Assembly (NCBI GenBank): GCA_007258455.2
Contig: VDFB02000003.1
Span: 45,087,875 to 45,151,874 of the forward strand
Direction: 5' to 3'
Length of the DNA: 64,000 nucleotides
From: Sequoia sempervirens
Lineage: Eukaryota > Streptophyta > Pinopsida > Cupressales > Cupressaceae
The notes below the pieces were generated by a model. It worked only from the letters and a program-made list of their open reading frames with translations, did not search any database and was not told the DNA's origin. A program made the translations under genes and the position numbers. Shown in pieces: positions 32,330-44,540 of the stretch (the stretch's first letter is position 1; every line of letters starts with the position of its first letter).

Positions 32330-33817
32330 ATTAACTACCCCATTTGAGCATGAGGCTAGGTTATGTGCTTGATTACATGAATAACACCATTCATTTTCCA
32401 TCACAAAGTTATTCTAGGCTAGAACCATATCTTTTACTAGACTTACAACATTAAGAGGAGCTGGATTATAAGATTGGAATGGTCTTTGATTAACATTTTT
32501 CCTCTGATAAGCACCTTGATAGGGTTGCCTATTTTGCTAATACTGATATCCCTAATTTTGATAAGACTAATTTGCATTCTGGCCTTGCTGTTGGTTCTGC
32601 TGTTGAAAATTCGACCTTGCCCCTTGATATTGTTTCTTTATGCTAATCAACTCATTTTCCATAGTTTGTAAATTGCTTTCTATCTTATGCTGACTAGAAT
32701 TGATCTCTTGCAATTCACTTGATGGTCCTACAACTGACACTTCCTGACTCATAGCAATGGGTAATGTTGAAACAATAGGTAAAGGGGCTAAAGATAGCAT
32801 TTGCAATGGCATATTTGATTGAATTTTAGGGAAGTAGGGCATAGGTTGCCTAGGTGCTAACTTGCCTGCTTGAATGAGGTTATTTTCTACCTTAATAGCT
32901 ATACTATAAGCCTGAGGTAAAGAAATACCCCCCATGGACTGTATCATGACTAAGATATCACTATTTAAGCTTTTCAAATAGCATAAAAATGCATAATCAG
33001 CAGAAGGCCTTACCGTAGTAGGTATTTTGTTCCAAGTCTTTTGAAATCGGATATTGAATTCTGCCATATGTTCTTGTGGGGCTCTTTTAATGGTTGTTAA
33101 CTACTCTACCAAAGATAGGTGATCATATTTTTCCTCAAAAAATCTGGAAAATTCATCACCAAGCTCATCCCATGTTCTTATAGAACCCACCGGCAAGCTT
33201 CTAAACCATTCCAATGCCTTCTTCTTGAAAGATGCAGCCAACAATCTCATAGCTACATTTTCTTGTGTCACATGATGCACATTGCACAATGCTGCCACAT
33301 CTCTGATATGTTCAAAAGGTGTTACTTGTGCATCTCTAGTAAATTTTGGTAATCCTTTTAACGCTGCCAATGGAATGTCATCATGTTGTGCTAGGTTAAG
33401 GGGACTACCCTGGTTGAATGGTACCAAAGTAAAGGCCCTTGGTGCCGCCATTGAGCTAGAATGCGCTGGTATGCTTGTTGAAGTAGAACTTGCACTTGGT
33501 TGAGAAGTATTTGTTGTAGCAACAATACTATTTGTTGAACAATTGAAAGCCCCAAATGGGGAGGCAGAAAGTTATGTTCCAAGAGTAGGAGATGTTGAAC
33601 GCCTAGCTAGAGGGTCTCTTCTTCTTCTCCTTTTGTATGAAAATAGTGCCTTGTCACTAACACCAGGTGGTGTTGACCGAACTCTAAGAGAAGGAACAGT
33701 CCTTCTGAGAGTTCTCCCTTTTCTTCTCGAAGGAGATAAATTCAAAAACTCTATAGCTTTTAAACTTATGGTTTCTATTTTTCTCATATAAACAAACACA
33801 TTGATCTTTTCCTCCAC
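32330..33817 (-). pseudogene. gag relic of C
   Basis: The frame starts with ATG at 33817, passes a basic stretch (SYKRRRRRDPLARR), a TAA at 33572, then LKGLPKFTRDAQVTPFEHIR, NVAMRLLAASFKKKALEWF, SIRTWDELGDEFSRFF, a TAG at 33101, MAEFNIRFQKTWNKIP and a Gln/Asn-rich tail with four TAGs. It ends in a zinc knuckle WCYSCNQAHNLASC (32389-32348). The knuckle spacing is C-X2-C-X3-H-X4-C, one residue shorter than the standard. All segments are in the same frame as pol. Gag of element D at 62919 is a close relative. Confidence 0.85.
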
Positions 33818-33920
33818 ATAAAGTCGCCAGATATGCTTAAAAAAAATGACCTCTAAAAGGCTATCAGCTCACTATCAGCACATCAAAATAGCAAGGCTTA
33901 GGAATTTTAGTTCTAACTCT

Positions 33921-33937
33921 ATCCCACAGGCATGCCA
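33921..33937 (-). other. Primer-binding-like site of C
   Basis: Minus strand TGGCATGCCTGTGGGAT, four bases inside the 5' LTR end (ACA, then GTTT). Element D has a closely similar TGGCACGCCCAGTGGGA in the same position. I could not name the tRNA with certainty. Confidence 0.55.
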
Positions 33938-34633
33938 AAACTGTTATCTCCTAGAAATGCACCCTATGCAAAGTTATGAAAAACTGAGCTTTCTAGAGAA
34001 ACATGGGATCATTTCAAGGCTATGGGTCACCTAAAGTTGAAATGAACCTCTAGATGAGGTCAAATCCTAACTAGTAATATCACTTAACTACTAATCTTTG
34101 TGAGGTAAAGGGAGAAGGAATACATAAATTGAAAATTACTCCTATGGTGATACACCAAATTTTTTCAAACATGAATAGCTGATTAACACACGGTTCTCAA
34201 TCAACCAGTAAAAGTTGATATGCACAACTCAATATTCATATGATATTGCATAAATGTTTCATAGGAAAGCTACGATACAAACAGTCCTAGAAGGATGATA
34301 AATTCTCCTCACAACTAAAATTTGTTTGCATCACCAACATAACCTATAACCTGCAATATACACATCTCCTCTGCTTAAAAGTGCTATTAATGAGACAATT
34401 AACAAGGAATAAGAGAAACTCACATGTAAATTTATCAATCATTCAACACACTCAATGAAACAGATAACTGAGAAGGCAGAAGTTGCTTTCTTTATTGATC
34501 TCCAAAGGTGAAACTGTACATACAATGTCTGTAAATGAGTTACAAAACTCAGTATTCTCCTCTAAGGACTCTCAGAAGTCACAAAGCAGAAAATATGCAA
34601 GTAAGAACTCCCTACAAAAAGGAAAAAAATCCA

Positions 34634-34639
34634 TATATA
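34634..34639 (-). promoter_or_regulatory. Candidate TATA box and hairpin in the 5' LTR of C
   Basis: TATATA in CGTATATATGG on the minus strand. Upstream of it lies an inverted repeat with perfect 10-base arms, GTCGACCCTT at 34654-34663 and AAGGGTCGAC at 34699-34708, around a 35-base loop. The 3' LTR keeps TATATA but one arm is mutated. Confidence 0.45.
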
Positions 34640-35239
34640 CGAAAACTAAAAGTGTCGACCCTTTTATTTTTAAGGGTTTACAAAAAATTAGTTTTCAGAA
34701 GGGTCGACCCTCAGATCTTTTGGAAATAAAGCTAATGCATTCAATGTGCATCCTCCGTGTCCACGTTGGTGAAAGATCGCTCTAGGGATGGCCCTTTATA
34801 TTTTTTACAACCATGCATTTAATGTACTAATCTCGGGCCTCTGTGTCCAGTCTTGAACTTCCTTGAAGAGCTGCCTTGAATGCCCCTGGAGTGTTGTCAT
34901 TAATATCAATTTGCCTTTTTCCAATAGACCTCATAGCTGTCCTGAGACTGACGACTTCTTCTTTCTTTCGGCCTTCTTCCTGCTCAAGATCTTTCTGTAA
35001 GTTGACTTCCCCTGCAAGTAGCTTCAGAATTTCCCATTAGATCTCCACACCATTGTTGACCGAGCTGCTCCATTCACTTTTGATCTCAGAGTAAGTCCAT
35101 GTCAATTATGCTCTGTTGATCTCATTCATAGATGTAGTCAAACAGTCAAACGGCTAATGGTTCGCCTTTGGTTCTCTCTGATTGGTTTAACATATTCCAT
35201 GCAAGGTCCCAAGTGGTCAAAGGTTATTCAGCCAAAATC

Positions 35240-36220
35240 GCATGTCGGTGAGACATTGGTCGTGTCTCCCTGATGCGATTATACTCTATAGCAACATCGA
35301 CATAGCACACATCTGTCGGGAGGACTTCATAGTGAGCAGCAAAAGTTACACCAATGTCAAAGATGGTCGCCCAAACTATCACTATCGGCCAGAGGTCATA
35401 GCGAGTGTAAGCCATTTGGCCAAGAGTCTCGGCGAGCCTCAAGAGTTATATTGCCATCATATAAACCATCAGCAATAGAAACATTCATCGGCAAGAGGTC
35501 ATAGCAGGTTTCATTAGCCATACATATATCCTTTTCCATCACTGAGACCTCACTTGTCGATAGGACATCATGCCGAGCACAAATCTTCCGCTCGAAGTCC
35601 CCCCGATCTTGACCTTGTGGACGGCAAGAGCTTCTCGGCCGGCAAGAGATTACACCGAAGGCATAACCTTCGGTGAGACATTCAGTAGTCGACGAGACCT
35701 TACACGGAGCACCTTTTCGTTTCGGCGAGACCACCCTCAGTTGGGGAGACATCATAGCGAAACCACAAACTTTTGTCGAGACCTCCATCTGTCAACAGGA
35801 TCTTATGCCGAAGGAAAAATCCTCGACGAGCTCGTTTCATCATCTGTTGGCAGGACCCTAGCAGGTTAGGAAGACTTCTCAATGAGGCCATACGTTTGAG
35901 CGAGAGCCTATTTCACTTCGGGGAGACTTGCTTGGTCGGCGAGACCTTTCGCCAAGCTCAAACTTTACGCCGACGCCGCTTCACTTTGGCAAGATTTCAC
36001 CCTGTTGGTGAGACTTTCGCCCTTCGCTATCCCCTATCGCTGAGACTCTACTTGGTTACTGAGACATTACAATGAACTGCTTTCCTTCGTCGATACTTCC
36101 TCTTGTCGGCCAAACCTTTCGCCGGATTCCTTTCTTTCGGTGATGCTAGCCCTATGCAATGGTCGGCGAGACCTCAGCAGTCAGGGAGACATATAAGAAC
36201 CCACGGTGAATAAAATGTCT
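35240..36220. repeat. Array of TCGGCGAGAC-like motifs in the 5' LTR of C
   Basis: This is the same degenerate array as in the 3' LTR, here with more intact copies (GTCGACGAGACC, TTCGGCGAGACC, GGTCGGCGAGACC). Units are about 30-45 bases apart. The CpG content stands out against the AT-rich background. Confidence 0.65.
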
Positions 36221-36647
36221 GGCCGACCAATGGATCCCAAATAGATATAACACACTGCCAGTTGGCAAGACATCTGAAAGGTCCCAACAACTTTCTTCCT
36301 CAGGAGTTTTATGCTAAATCTGACTGAGGCAAGGCTTTCCAATAGACTTCCTTGTGAAATAGCATTAGATAAAGACCTTTCCAATGAAATCTGAACACCT
36401 ACACACTGGACTCAACCCTTATGGGAGCCACATTTAATCCACGTGCTGAATTTAAAACATAATTTCCCCTACTTGAGCCCGTAGGTGAACATTGGGTAAC
36501 ATTTCTGGTGACCTCAGCTGGATGTTTGCCTACTAAACATGAAACTAGTAGCCTAAACTTGTCCAGTGGGCATGGAGTCATTAGGAAAACTCAGAAGTTG
36601 ATTTAAAACATCAACTGTATACATGGCTCAAATTCCTTTGTAACTCA

Positions 36648-37236
36648 TTAGAAGCTTTGCACATACCCTTGCATTTCTCTACATTTTGGTTTCAGAACTA
36701 CAATTATGATAATAAATTGATAAGGTTTCTCTCTTGCTTGGTTCAAGAGGATTTGAGATTTGGTGTTGTTGTTGATGAGTTTCTAAGCTATAGTGTATTA
36801 TAGTAGTTGACAAGGTTATTCAAATGTACAAAATGATCATGCTTTTCAAGTGAAGTTTGTTGTGAAGCTTCTAGATGAATTTTTAAGTGTTTATTACGTA
36901 CTCTAGATTGTGTTCAAGTAAAGTTTTTTGTACAGAAAGATTGGACTGAGTTAAGGATGTGTGTGCTTAATTGTTTTTAGGTGTTTTGCATGGACCATGT
37001 TGACCGACCTTGTGTTAAACACTACTTGCAAAGTTTATGTAAGCATGTTGAGGTATGTTGGGACTCATTTAGGTTCTTATTAAGAATGTGTTTGGTACAC
37101 CCTCATTCTCTTCCACCGTGGGAATGCTTTCGCACCAAACTAATTTGAATTTGTAAATGAAAATTGTATATGGCCAACCTTGGAAGGGTTTCAAGGTTGA
37201 AGATGGTATAAGTATGAGTTGAGATGCTTGTGAAAG
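36648..37236. other. Sequence between C and T, with left target-site duplication of T
   Basis: No gene is seen in these 589 bases. The last five, GAAAG (37232-37236), are the left target-site duplication of T. The sequence should join 47765 onward in the state before T inserted. Confidence 0.6.
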
Positions 37237-38481
37237 TGTAGACATGGAAAATATACTGACATACTTGATCCCTATTTACTAACATTGTTTCATCCTAAAT
37301 CATCTTCTAATTTTTTCATCACCATTCATCCCTTAATTAAATAAATTAGTTTGTCTAGTTAAGTCATTATCTCTTGTTAATTAAATAAGTCAATTTTATT
37401 CAATTAACCCTCCTTTATGTATTTAATTAAATAATTCATTTTATTTGATTAAATCCCTAAAGTCTTGCTATTAAATTAAATCAATCCTTATTTTATTTAA
37501 TCTAACATCATCAACCCTCTTTAATTAAATCAATCAAAAATCTTTGTTTAATTAGCTCTAAATCATATTCCTCTCAACTTTGATTCAAATCAATCCAAAA
37601 TCTAAATCAAATTGTCACATCATCTAATCCTTTATTAAATTAGTCAAATCCTGATTAATTTATTCCTAATCACCTCAATCCTCTAGATTTTGCAACTTGC
37701 ACAATTAAATCATTTATTTGATTTAATAATTCCCTAATTACTTGCAAAATGGCATCAAAAAGGGAATATTCCTCCAAGTTTGAAAATCCCTCCAAATGGA
37801 TTTGTCCTTCAAACAAGGCATTCATTTCCTCTTACATGTCCTTGTGCATTGAGCCAAGTGGCATTTAATTCATTCCTTTCTCCCTCCAACAAGCCATTTC
37901 ACAAATTTCAAATTCCACCTAATATCATTTATTGTGCACATTCATCAAAATGTGCTCAAGCTTCCTCCATTCACATCTTGACAAGTGGAACTTTCCCATT
38001 GGATGTTGAATGATCCCACATTGTTCCATTTTTCTCATTCCTCCATGTCTTTTCTTTCTATAAATAGAAGGCTTTCCTTTGTAGTTTGGATCCAAAACTT
38101 AGAGAAAAGTTACTCTCTTCACATTGAGAGCTAATTTTATCCATTTCATATCAAATTTTCCTCATTTTCATGGTTTCATTGCAAGGTTATGCCAAAATTT
38201 CATCAAGGAGCTTCAGTCAGATCCACAAATCTTCATCAAGCTTGCATAGGAGTTAGGAAAGGGCCAATTTCCACATCAAATTGACACCAATTCCCCCATG
38301 GGATTGAGAGTTTGCATGTTTAAATAGGATTTCAATTACTTTCTTTACTTTGTTCTTCAATTTCTTTCCTATTCAAGCATTGTAGATGAATTTTGTGAGG
38401 AATTTTGGTTCTTACTTGCATTTGGATCTAATATCATGCTTGTTTGCTATGTTTGTGCAGATCTAGGATTGGGGTTCTACA
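37237..38481 (+). repeat. 5' LTR of T
   Basis: TGTAGACATGG...GGGTTCTACA, 1245 bases. The TATA box TATAAATA is at 38059-38066. Differences from the 3' LTR cluster in the first part. Confidence 0.92.
38059..38066 (+). promoter_or_regulatory. TATA box of the 5' LTR of T
   Basis: TATAAATA followed by GAAGGC, the same as in the two other T LTRs. As the 5' LTR copy it would drive transcription of the element. Confidence 0.7.
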
Positions 38482-38482
38482 T

Positions 38483-38510
38483 TTGGCACATGGATCGGGA
38501 GCCGGGGTAT
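38483..38510 (+). other. Decayed primer-binding region of T
   Basis: TTTGGCACATGGATCGGGAG follows the LTR end by one base. It resembles a mutated TTTGGCGCCGTTGCCGGGGA, the site common in Tat and Athila elements. The reading is tentative. Confidence 0.4.
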
Positions 38511-38574
38511 TTTTCATAGCTCCATAGGGAGACTACATACCAAGATCCTACAAGTTGGCATTTCCCTGCACAAA

Positions 38575-38860
38575 CAATATTACATAATATGAGGCTCTAA
38601 CCATAGGACTCAAAATAGTAGTACATTGGAATATCATGGTTCCCAAGGTTTATGGGGACTCACAACTAATAATCAATCAAGTAAATGATGAGTATCAGAC
38701 TAAAGATGACAAGCTAATTCCATACAAGAAATTGGTGGAAACTCTTAAGGAATCCTTCATTGAGATCACATTTGAGTAGATACCTAAAGCAAACAACAAA
38801 GCGACAAACACCATGGTGACAATTGGATCCCTATTGGACATCCCTCAGAATGTCCCAAAG
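38575..38860 (+). pseudogene. Archaeal/plant-type RNase H relic of T
   Basis: The frame reads YEALTIGLKI, VYGDSQLIINQVNDEYQTKD, KLIPYKKLVETLKESFIEIT, then a TAG, IPKANNKATNTMVTIGSLL and DIPQ. This is the C-terminal two thirds of the domain, with the GDS aspartate and the AEYEAL glutamate region partly kept. The first strand with its Asp is missing, because the element's internal deletion ends here. It leads by a ~60-codon linker into integrase, the usual Tat order. Confidence 0.8.
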
Positions 38861-39079
38861 CATGAATTCCTAGTAGAGCAGCTTCTTGTGCCTGCATTCG
38901 AGGTACCAGAGTTAGAATTTGTGTGTGAAATTGTTGGTCCCAGTGATCCTTGGTATCACGATATATACACCTACTTGTGAATAGGAGTCCTACCTACTGA
39001 TTTACCCTCAAGCCTAAAAAGAACCTTTGTCAAAAAATCCTCTCGCTTCATTATCGTATGAGATACCCTTTACTGTAAG

Positions 39080-40170
39080 AGAATAGAAGGAACCCTGTTA
39101 CGATGTTTGAATGCTGAGGAGGCATCAATCACCTTGACCAAGGTACATAATGGCATAAGTGGTTCACACTCGAGTGGTATGACCTTGGCCAAGAAATTTT
39201 TGAGGATGGGGTATTATTGGCCTACAATGGAAAGAGAAGCACATGAATATGTCAGGAAATGTCTACAGTGTCAACAACATGGGAACCTCATCCATGCACC
39301 AGCTTAAGAACTTCATCCCATCATCACACCATGGCCCTTTTCGTAGTGAGGGCTCAATCTCATTGGAAAAATCACCCCCACCTCATCCAGTGGCCACAAG
39401 TTTATCATTACCGCCACTAAGTACTTCACAAAGTGGGTGGAAGCTACACCAATGACCTACATAATTGGAAAGCAGATATCTAAGTTCATTTTGAACTAAC
39501 TAATATGCCGTTATGGTGTCCCACAAACTATTACCTCAGATAATGGGATACCATTCAAAAATCAGGATGTCTGTGACCTATGCAAAAAATTCAAAATCCA
39601 ACATCGCTTTTCCACCCTATATTATCCCAAAGGGAATGACCAAGCTAAGGCTACAAACAAGACCATGCTAAAAATCCTCAAGAAAATGGTCAATGAAGTT
39701 GGTCGTGATTGGCATATCCATTTAAATCTTGCCATATAGGCCTATCGAACTAGCATTCACACACCCATAGGTGTCACCCCCTTCTCCCTGGTCTACGAAT
39801 CAGAAGCCATACTCCCCATCTAGATAGAGCTCCCATCACTAAGAATATCATTGCAAAATCTCATCACAGATGAGGAATATTGAGTGTCAAGATTGAATGA
39901 GCTAGAGTTTCTAAATAAATGGCAAGTGGAAGCCTTGAACCACCTATAGGTATATCAAAACTAACTCAAGCAAAACTATAACAAGAAGATCAGGAGCAAA
40001 ACCTTCTAGGTTGGAGAACTTGTGCTAAAGGAGAACTAGAAGAACATTCTGAATCCAGGTGGCAAAGGAAAATTTGAACCCAATTGGTTGGGACCCTTTG
40101 TCATCACAACGAGCTACAAGTCAAAGGCATATTAGTTATCAACACCAAAAGTAGAGCCTCTATAGGAGCC
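39080..40170 (+). pseudogene. Integrase relic of T
   Basis: Zinc domain: KVHNGISGSHSSGMTLAKKF, GYYWPTMEREAHEYVRKCLQ, CQQHG. Core: two adjacent stops (TAG, TGA) then GLNLIGKITPTSSSGHKFII, RYGVPQTITSDNGIPF and NDQAKATNKTMLKILKKM. The first catalytic Asp is now Asn (GLN), the second survives (SDNG) and Glu is now Lys (QAKATN). Stops also follow KFILN, LNLAI, LPI and several later points. The C-terminal part reads GKFEPNWLGPFVITTSYKSK, a GPF module. It is dead on catalytic residues alone. Confidence 0.85.
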
Positions 40171-43100
40171 CATGAATAGCTCCCATCTCAAAATGTTTTA
40201 AACCTAAATCTTTCAAGGTATAGAACCAAAAATACAAAAAATTAGAAAATGTCCTGAAAAAATGGTCACCCTGATGAAAACTTGGAAAATAGGCATCTTG
40301 GTGACAACAAAAAAATACAAAAATACAAAAATCCAAAAGAATCAAAAAAAGGATCAAAAATAGTAAAGAGAAAAAATCGTCCTCTAGTGAAAACCACTTC
40401 AGTCGCACTTTGGGCAAGTACCTTAGTGAAAACCTGTAAAATAGGCGCCTTGTGTAAATAAGCACTTTCCATCCACCAGGATCTCCATGGCTTTTTCTAC
40501 ATCATCCATCCATTATGCTTCCATCATCTATTGCATTCCATATCTCCATCCATCACCCATCTGCGTCTGCATCATAACTTGGTCATGTGTTCGTATCATG
40601 ATCCCTCCTAGTACTACTCGGCATGTTCTCAAGGTCAGTTTGTCTTTCCTATTCGGATTAGTCTATTGCATCACACTGGGGGAATATTCTCTTCAAATTG
40701 GATTCATGTATTCTTGAAATCCCAAAATCAAAAAATCAAAAAATCAAAAAACACTAGAAAATTAAAAAAACTAAAAGCATTCAAAACTTATCAAAAATCC
40801 AAAAAAGCACGTCAAAATTTGGTCAAGAAGTTAAAAATAGAGTAATCTTTTTGAACTACAGGTCTCTGAACCTTGAACATAGGCAAGGTTGATCTTTGAT
40901 CATCCCCCAAGACACTTAAGTCATTCCTTTAGGAGTCTGTCATAATAAACTGGGAGTCCATCCATTCATATCTCATCAATAATCGAGTCGGTTTCAATCG
41001 AACTACATGGTCTCTATGTGTATAATGTTAGCAAGGCTAATCTAGTTGATCAGCCCTCAAGGCCCCTAGGATAGGTCTTTAGGTTAGTCTCTTGGTTAAA
41101 ATCTCAGAAAACCCCAAAACATTTGAAAATTTGAAAATCAAAACATTTGTAAAATCTTGAAAATACCAAAAATAGCCTCAAAAACATCCAAATATTTGAA
41201 AAACCCATCCATCCCATCTTACTTTCACTTGAAATAAGCATCACTCATAATAAACAATCATCATCCTCAACCTTTGGTGAAACAGTCGAAAACAAGTCTA
41301 GCAGGCTAAAAGTGAAAACTCAAATGTCAAGGTCTCAAGTCTAGGTCAGTATGTAAACAAGTTAGTCAACTCTTCATATCAATAGCTTATCATCCAATTA
41401 GTCCCAAATCAATCATCTGATATCATCATGTCCTAAGATGCATCCTTCCTATAATGGACATCAACATCAAGCATCACCGTAGTTTAGTCCTGGCTAGCGG
41501 TATTGAAGAACATTAATTTGTTTGTTTACTTTATCTTTGTCTTTTGACTTATCTTTTTGCGCTCATTTCGATGACCTATCAATGATGTCCCAAGCAAAGG
41601 GATTTAGAGAGATAGAAATGGGGCAATGATCATTATCTTTTTATCTATTGTGCTTGTTGGATATTCTTGTAATATAACCTTGGTCATACGTGCTTTGTTT
41701 GGGTGTAGGGAGGATGTTTTAGGTATCTTGTTGACCACATAGGAAGGATTTCCTTTCTATGTTTTGGTCTGAGATGATTAGAATATCTAATCTTCATTTT
41801 GAACAAGGTTTCATATGCCAGGTGTGAATAGTACTCCTATCTGATTGCTGAGTGAAAGTCCATCACACTAGGTGCAATGCCATCCTGGTTCTTTTTACCT
41901 TGATGCATTGTTCCTATATGTGTTATCAAACATAAGGTAATTGTTCCTTTTAAAATCCCAAATCCCCGATAAGCAAATAATCATAATCATCATCATTATC
42001 ATCTAGTGACTTTTTGGAATCTCTTATGTTCTATATTTTTTCTGCACTAACATGGTACCATGACAGTTAATCACAAATCATTATCACTAGTGCATCCATC
42101 TTGCATTCATAAACCATCAGCATATTGTATAACTCATACCATATCATATAGAAAGCATTTATCAAATCACCTACATCATTGCATAATATAGATTGGTTAT
42201 TCTAAGCATCTCATAAACCATACATATGCATTCATTATATAAGCATAAAAGAAACCATCTCATATGCATTATTAAGCTCATATCACATACCTCATAAAAC
42301 ATCCATTGCATAATCATAAAGGGAATATCATGTACATCATTTACATAGGCATTATTAACATCCATTGCATCATATGCATACATATCATCCATTTGCATTA
42401 TCATAAAATATGCGGGTATGTGCAGGATCATGATGGGCCAAAAAGTGGCAATATGATGGGTATGTGGCTGGCGACTTTTTGTTTACCTAAAATTGATGAA
42501 ACAAAAATGGTTTTTAAAGGAGATTCTCATCTTTCCACCGATATAAATTATGCTTTACTTTGAATTTAATAAGTAATTATTATTCATTTTCTTTTCAAAT
42601 TACGACTAAAGTCCTGATTGATAGGTTGATTGAAAAACATCTATAGCTTTCAAATGGTATCACATTTTTTGAATCCAAAACATGTGTCACATTCTAGGCT
42701 TCACATACTATGGGATTAAAAAATGAAAAATTGAATTTCATGAAGTTTTGACCAAGTTAAGGTGGTTAGACATAGGAGTTTTTATATCTTTTCAAAAGTT
42801 GTAATAAAATATTCATAATTAATTATTTACTTGGAAAAAATTACAAAAAAATATGCATCACATCAGGGCATGAGTCCTCTACTTATATCTAAAATTTTAT
42901 AAAAAAATATTATCATTTTATTGTGGTTAGGGTGGTTAGACAGACACCTACTTATTTTTTCCCTGAAATTTAAGTACCATTGCATTGAAATTTAAATTTT
43001 TCACCAAATAGATTTTTATTTTATTTTTAAAAAACCTAGTAGTTTATAAACTACATTCAATTTTCTACGATTCTATTCTTACATATTTTTAAATAATATA

Positions 43101-44540
43101 GATAACTTATTCAAATTTTTACGTCAAGTTGCCTAACTCTAAATTTTTTGAATTTTTTGCCACTTAAGGGACTATTTTTTCCATGATGATCCTGGACATA
43201 CCTATGCATCATATCATAAACATCATACATCATTCCATACATCATTAAATATATCACTACATCATATCATCATCATAACATCATAAGTGCATCGTCATAT
43301 CATTTATGAGAAAAGTACTGAAAAGAAAAGATTACATCCTATACATCTCATCATCATCCATTAAGTGCATAATATCGATTTATTAGTCTAAGCATTTTCA
43401 AATCATAACATTTTGCATTTTCCATACATCATAAAAATTGCATAAGAAAAGATACTGAAAAAGAAAATGCATCCATAGATCATTGCATCACATCATCACA
43501 TCATAAAGTCATACATTACATAGCATCATCATCACATAGGTACCATATTAAATCATCTCATAATAACATACATAAGATAGAATAATGGCATCTCATATAG
43601 AAATAGACTCCATCCATAATGCATAAAATAGAATAGGACACATCATTAAATCATTGCATCTCATATATATCATCAAATAATATATTGTCATTGTACAAAA
43701 TCTAGATCAAGTGCGTATCAGATACATAAAGTACAAATTCCCATGGGGCTATCAAAAATGAGCCCATGGGGCACAAAAGAATCATGTCTGTGATCAAAGA
43801 ATGCTCTAACCCTACTGGCTTCCCTTGCCCTTGCTAGGTTGTCTCTCTTTGTGGTGCTCAGGGGCTCTGTATCCTGTCTGCTATGAAAAGTCTAGGACCC
43901 GGGATGCTTGGGGCATGACTTGATGGTAATGAACCCTATAATTGTTGGCCTCCCTGACCGCCTCCCTGTATGTGTGTAATGGAACTAAAATCCAGGAGGA
44001 AGAGGAAGACATGCTCTCAAGCTATTGACGACAGCCCGTCTCCTGAGATACACTAAGCTTTGTAGACTACCTTTGCTAGATAGACTAATCTCTCTCCTAT
44101 CACAACTGGTCTCTCTCTGCCATCAAGGTAGCAACCTATCCCTGTAGCCCTACAACCTAAGCCTATAACTACTATAACTGGGCATCTCTCTGATTAGGCA
44201 ATGATGGAGGTCCCTGATCTCTCGGTGGTTGCCGATCTGGCTACCTATCCTGTCATCCCTAGTCCTAATCTTGTCGAGGGGAATCTTGCCTTGGATGGTT
44301 CGGCTATTGATCAGGCTGCTAATCCTAATGGCCCATGGCCTAATCTAGCTGATGTGGTGGCCCATCTCCTCCTTGGTCCCCGTCCTTGTCTCTGTCTCTG
44401 TCCCCTTGGCTCCCCTGGCCACGACCTCACCCTACTCCTCTACCTCTAGCCTTGCATTGTGCCGATGGTGTACCTGGCACTGTTAATCTAAGAGGTGGCC
44501 AGAACCAATATTTGCAAGCTTGAGTGGTATCTACGTCAAC
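40171..44540. other. Long non-coding region of T after integrase
   Basis: AT-rich sequence without a gene. 40200-41445 has A-rich runs such as AAAATCAAAAAATC (about 40720-40760) and many AAAATTTGAAAA phrases. From 41446 it equals 3479 onward of copy 1. The CAT-rich parts lie at about 41977-42417 and 43187-43706. Such a long stretch before the 3' LTR is normal in Tat elements. Confidence 0.6.

Larger units (their letters stand above)
24735..36647 (-). mobile_element. Tat-type Ty3/gypsy element C, full length, decayed
   Basis: This is an 11.9-kb element on the minus strand with 2.7-kb LTRs at both ends (33942-36647 is the 5' LTR, 24735-27450 the 3' LTR), a primer-binding-like site next to the 5' LTR, and gag, protease, archaeal-type RNase H, reverse transcriptase, gypsy RNase H and integrase in one frame from 33817 to 27614. 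Having two RNase H domains marks the Tat group. The order, with the extra one ahead of the reverse transcriptase, is unusual. The frame has 23 stops by my count and no frameshift. I found no convincing target-site duplication (left flank GGATC, right flank TTAGA). Confidence 0.9.
33942..36647 (-). repeat. 5' LTR of C
   Basis: On the minus strand it begins TGAGTTACAAAGG and ends GGAGATAACA beside the primer-binding site. It carries the same motif array (35240-36220), a good hairpin (34654-34708) and a TATATA (34634-34639) just downstream of the hairpin in minus-strand sense. Confidence 0.9.

Noticed and set aside
35240..36220. CRISPR-like array in C's LTR
   Set aside because: Motifs are short and degenerate, spacing varies, the sequence is in a plant LTR and is present in both LTRs. 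It is not a CRISPR array.
24735..36647. Target-site duplication for C
   Set aside because: Left flank GGATC and right flank TTAGA (or CTTTG if the ends are moved) do not match.
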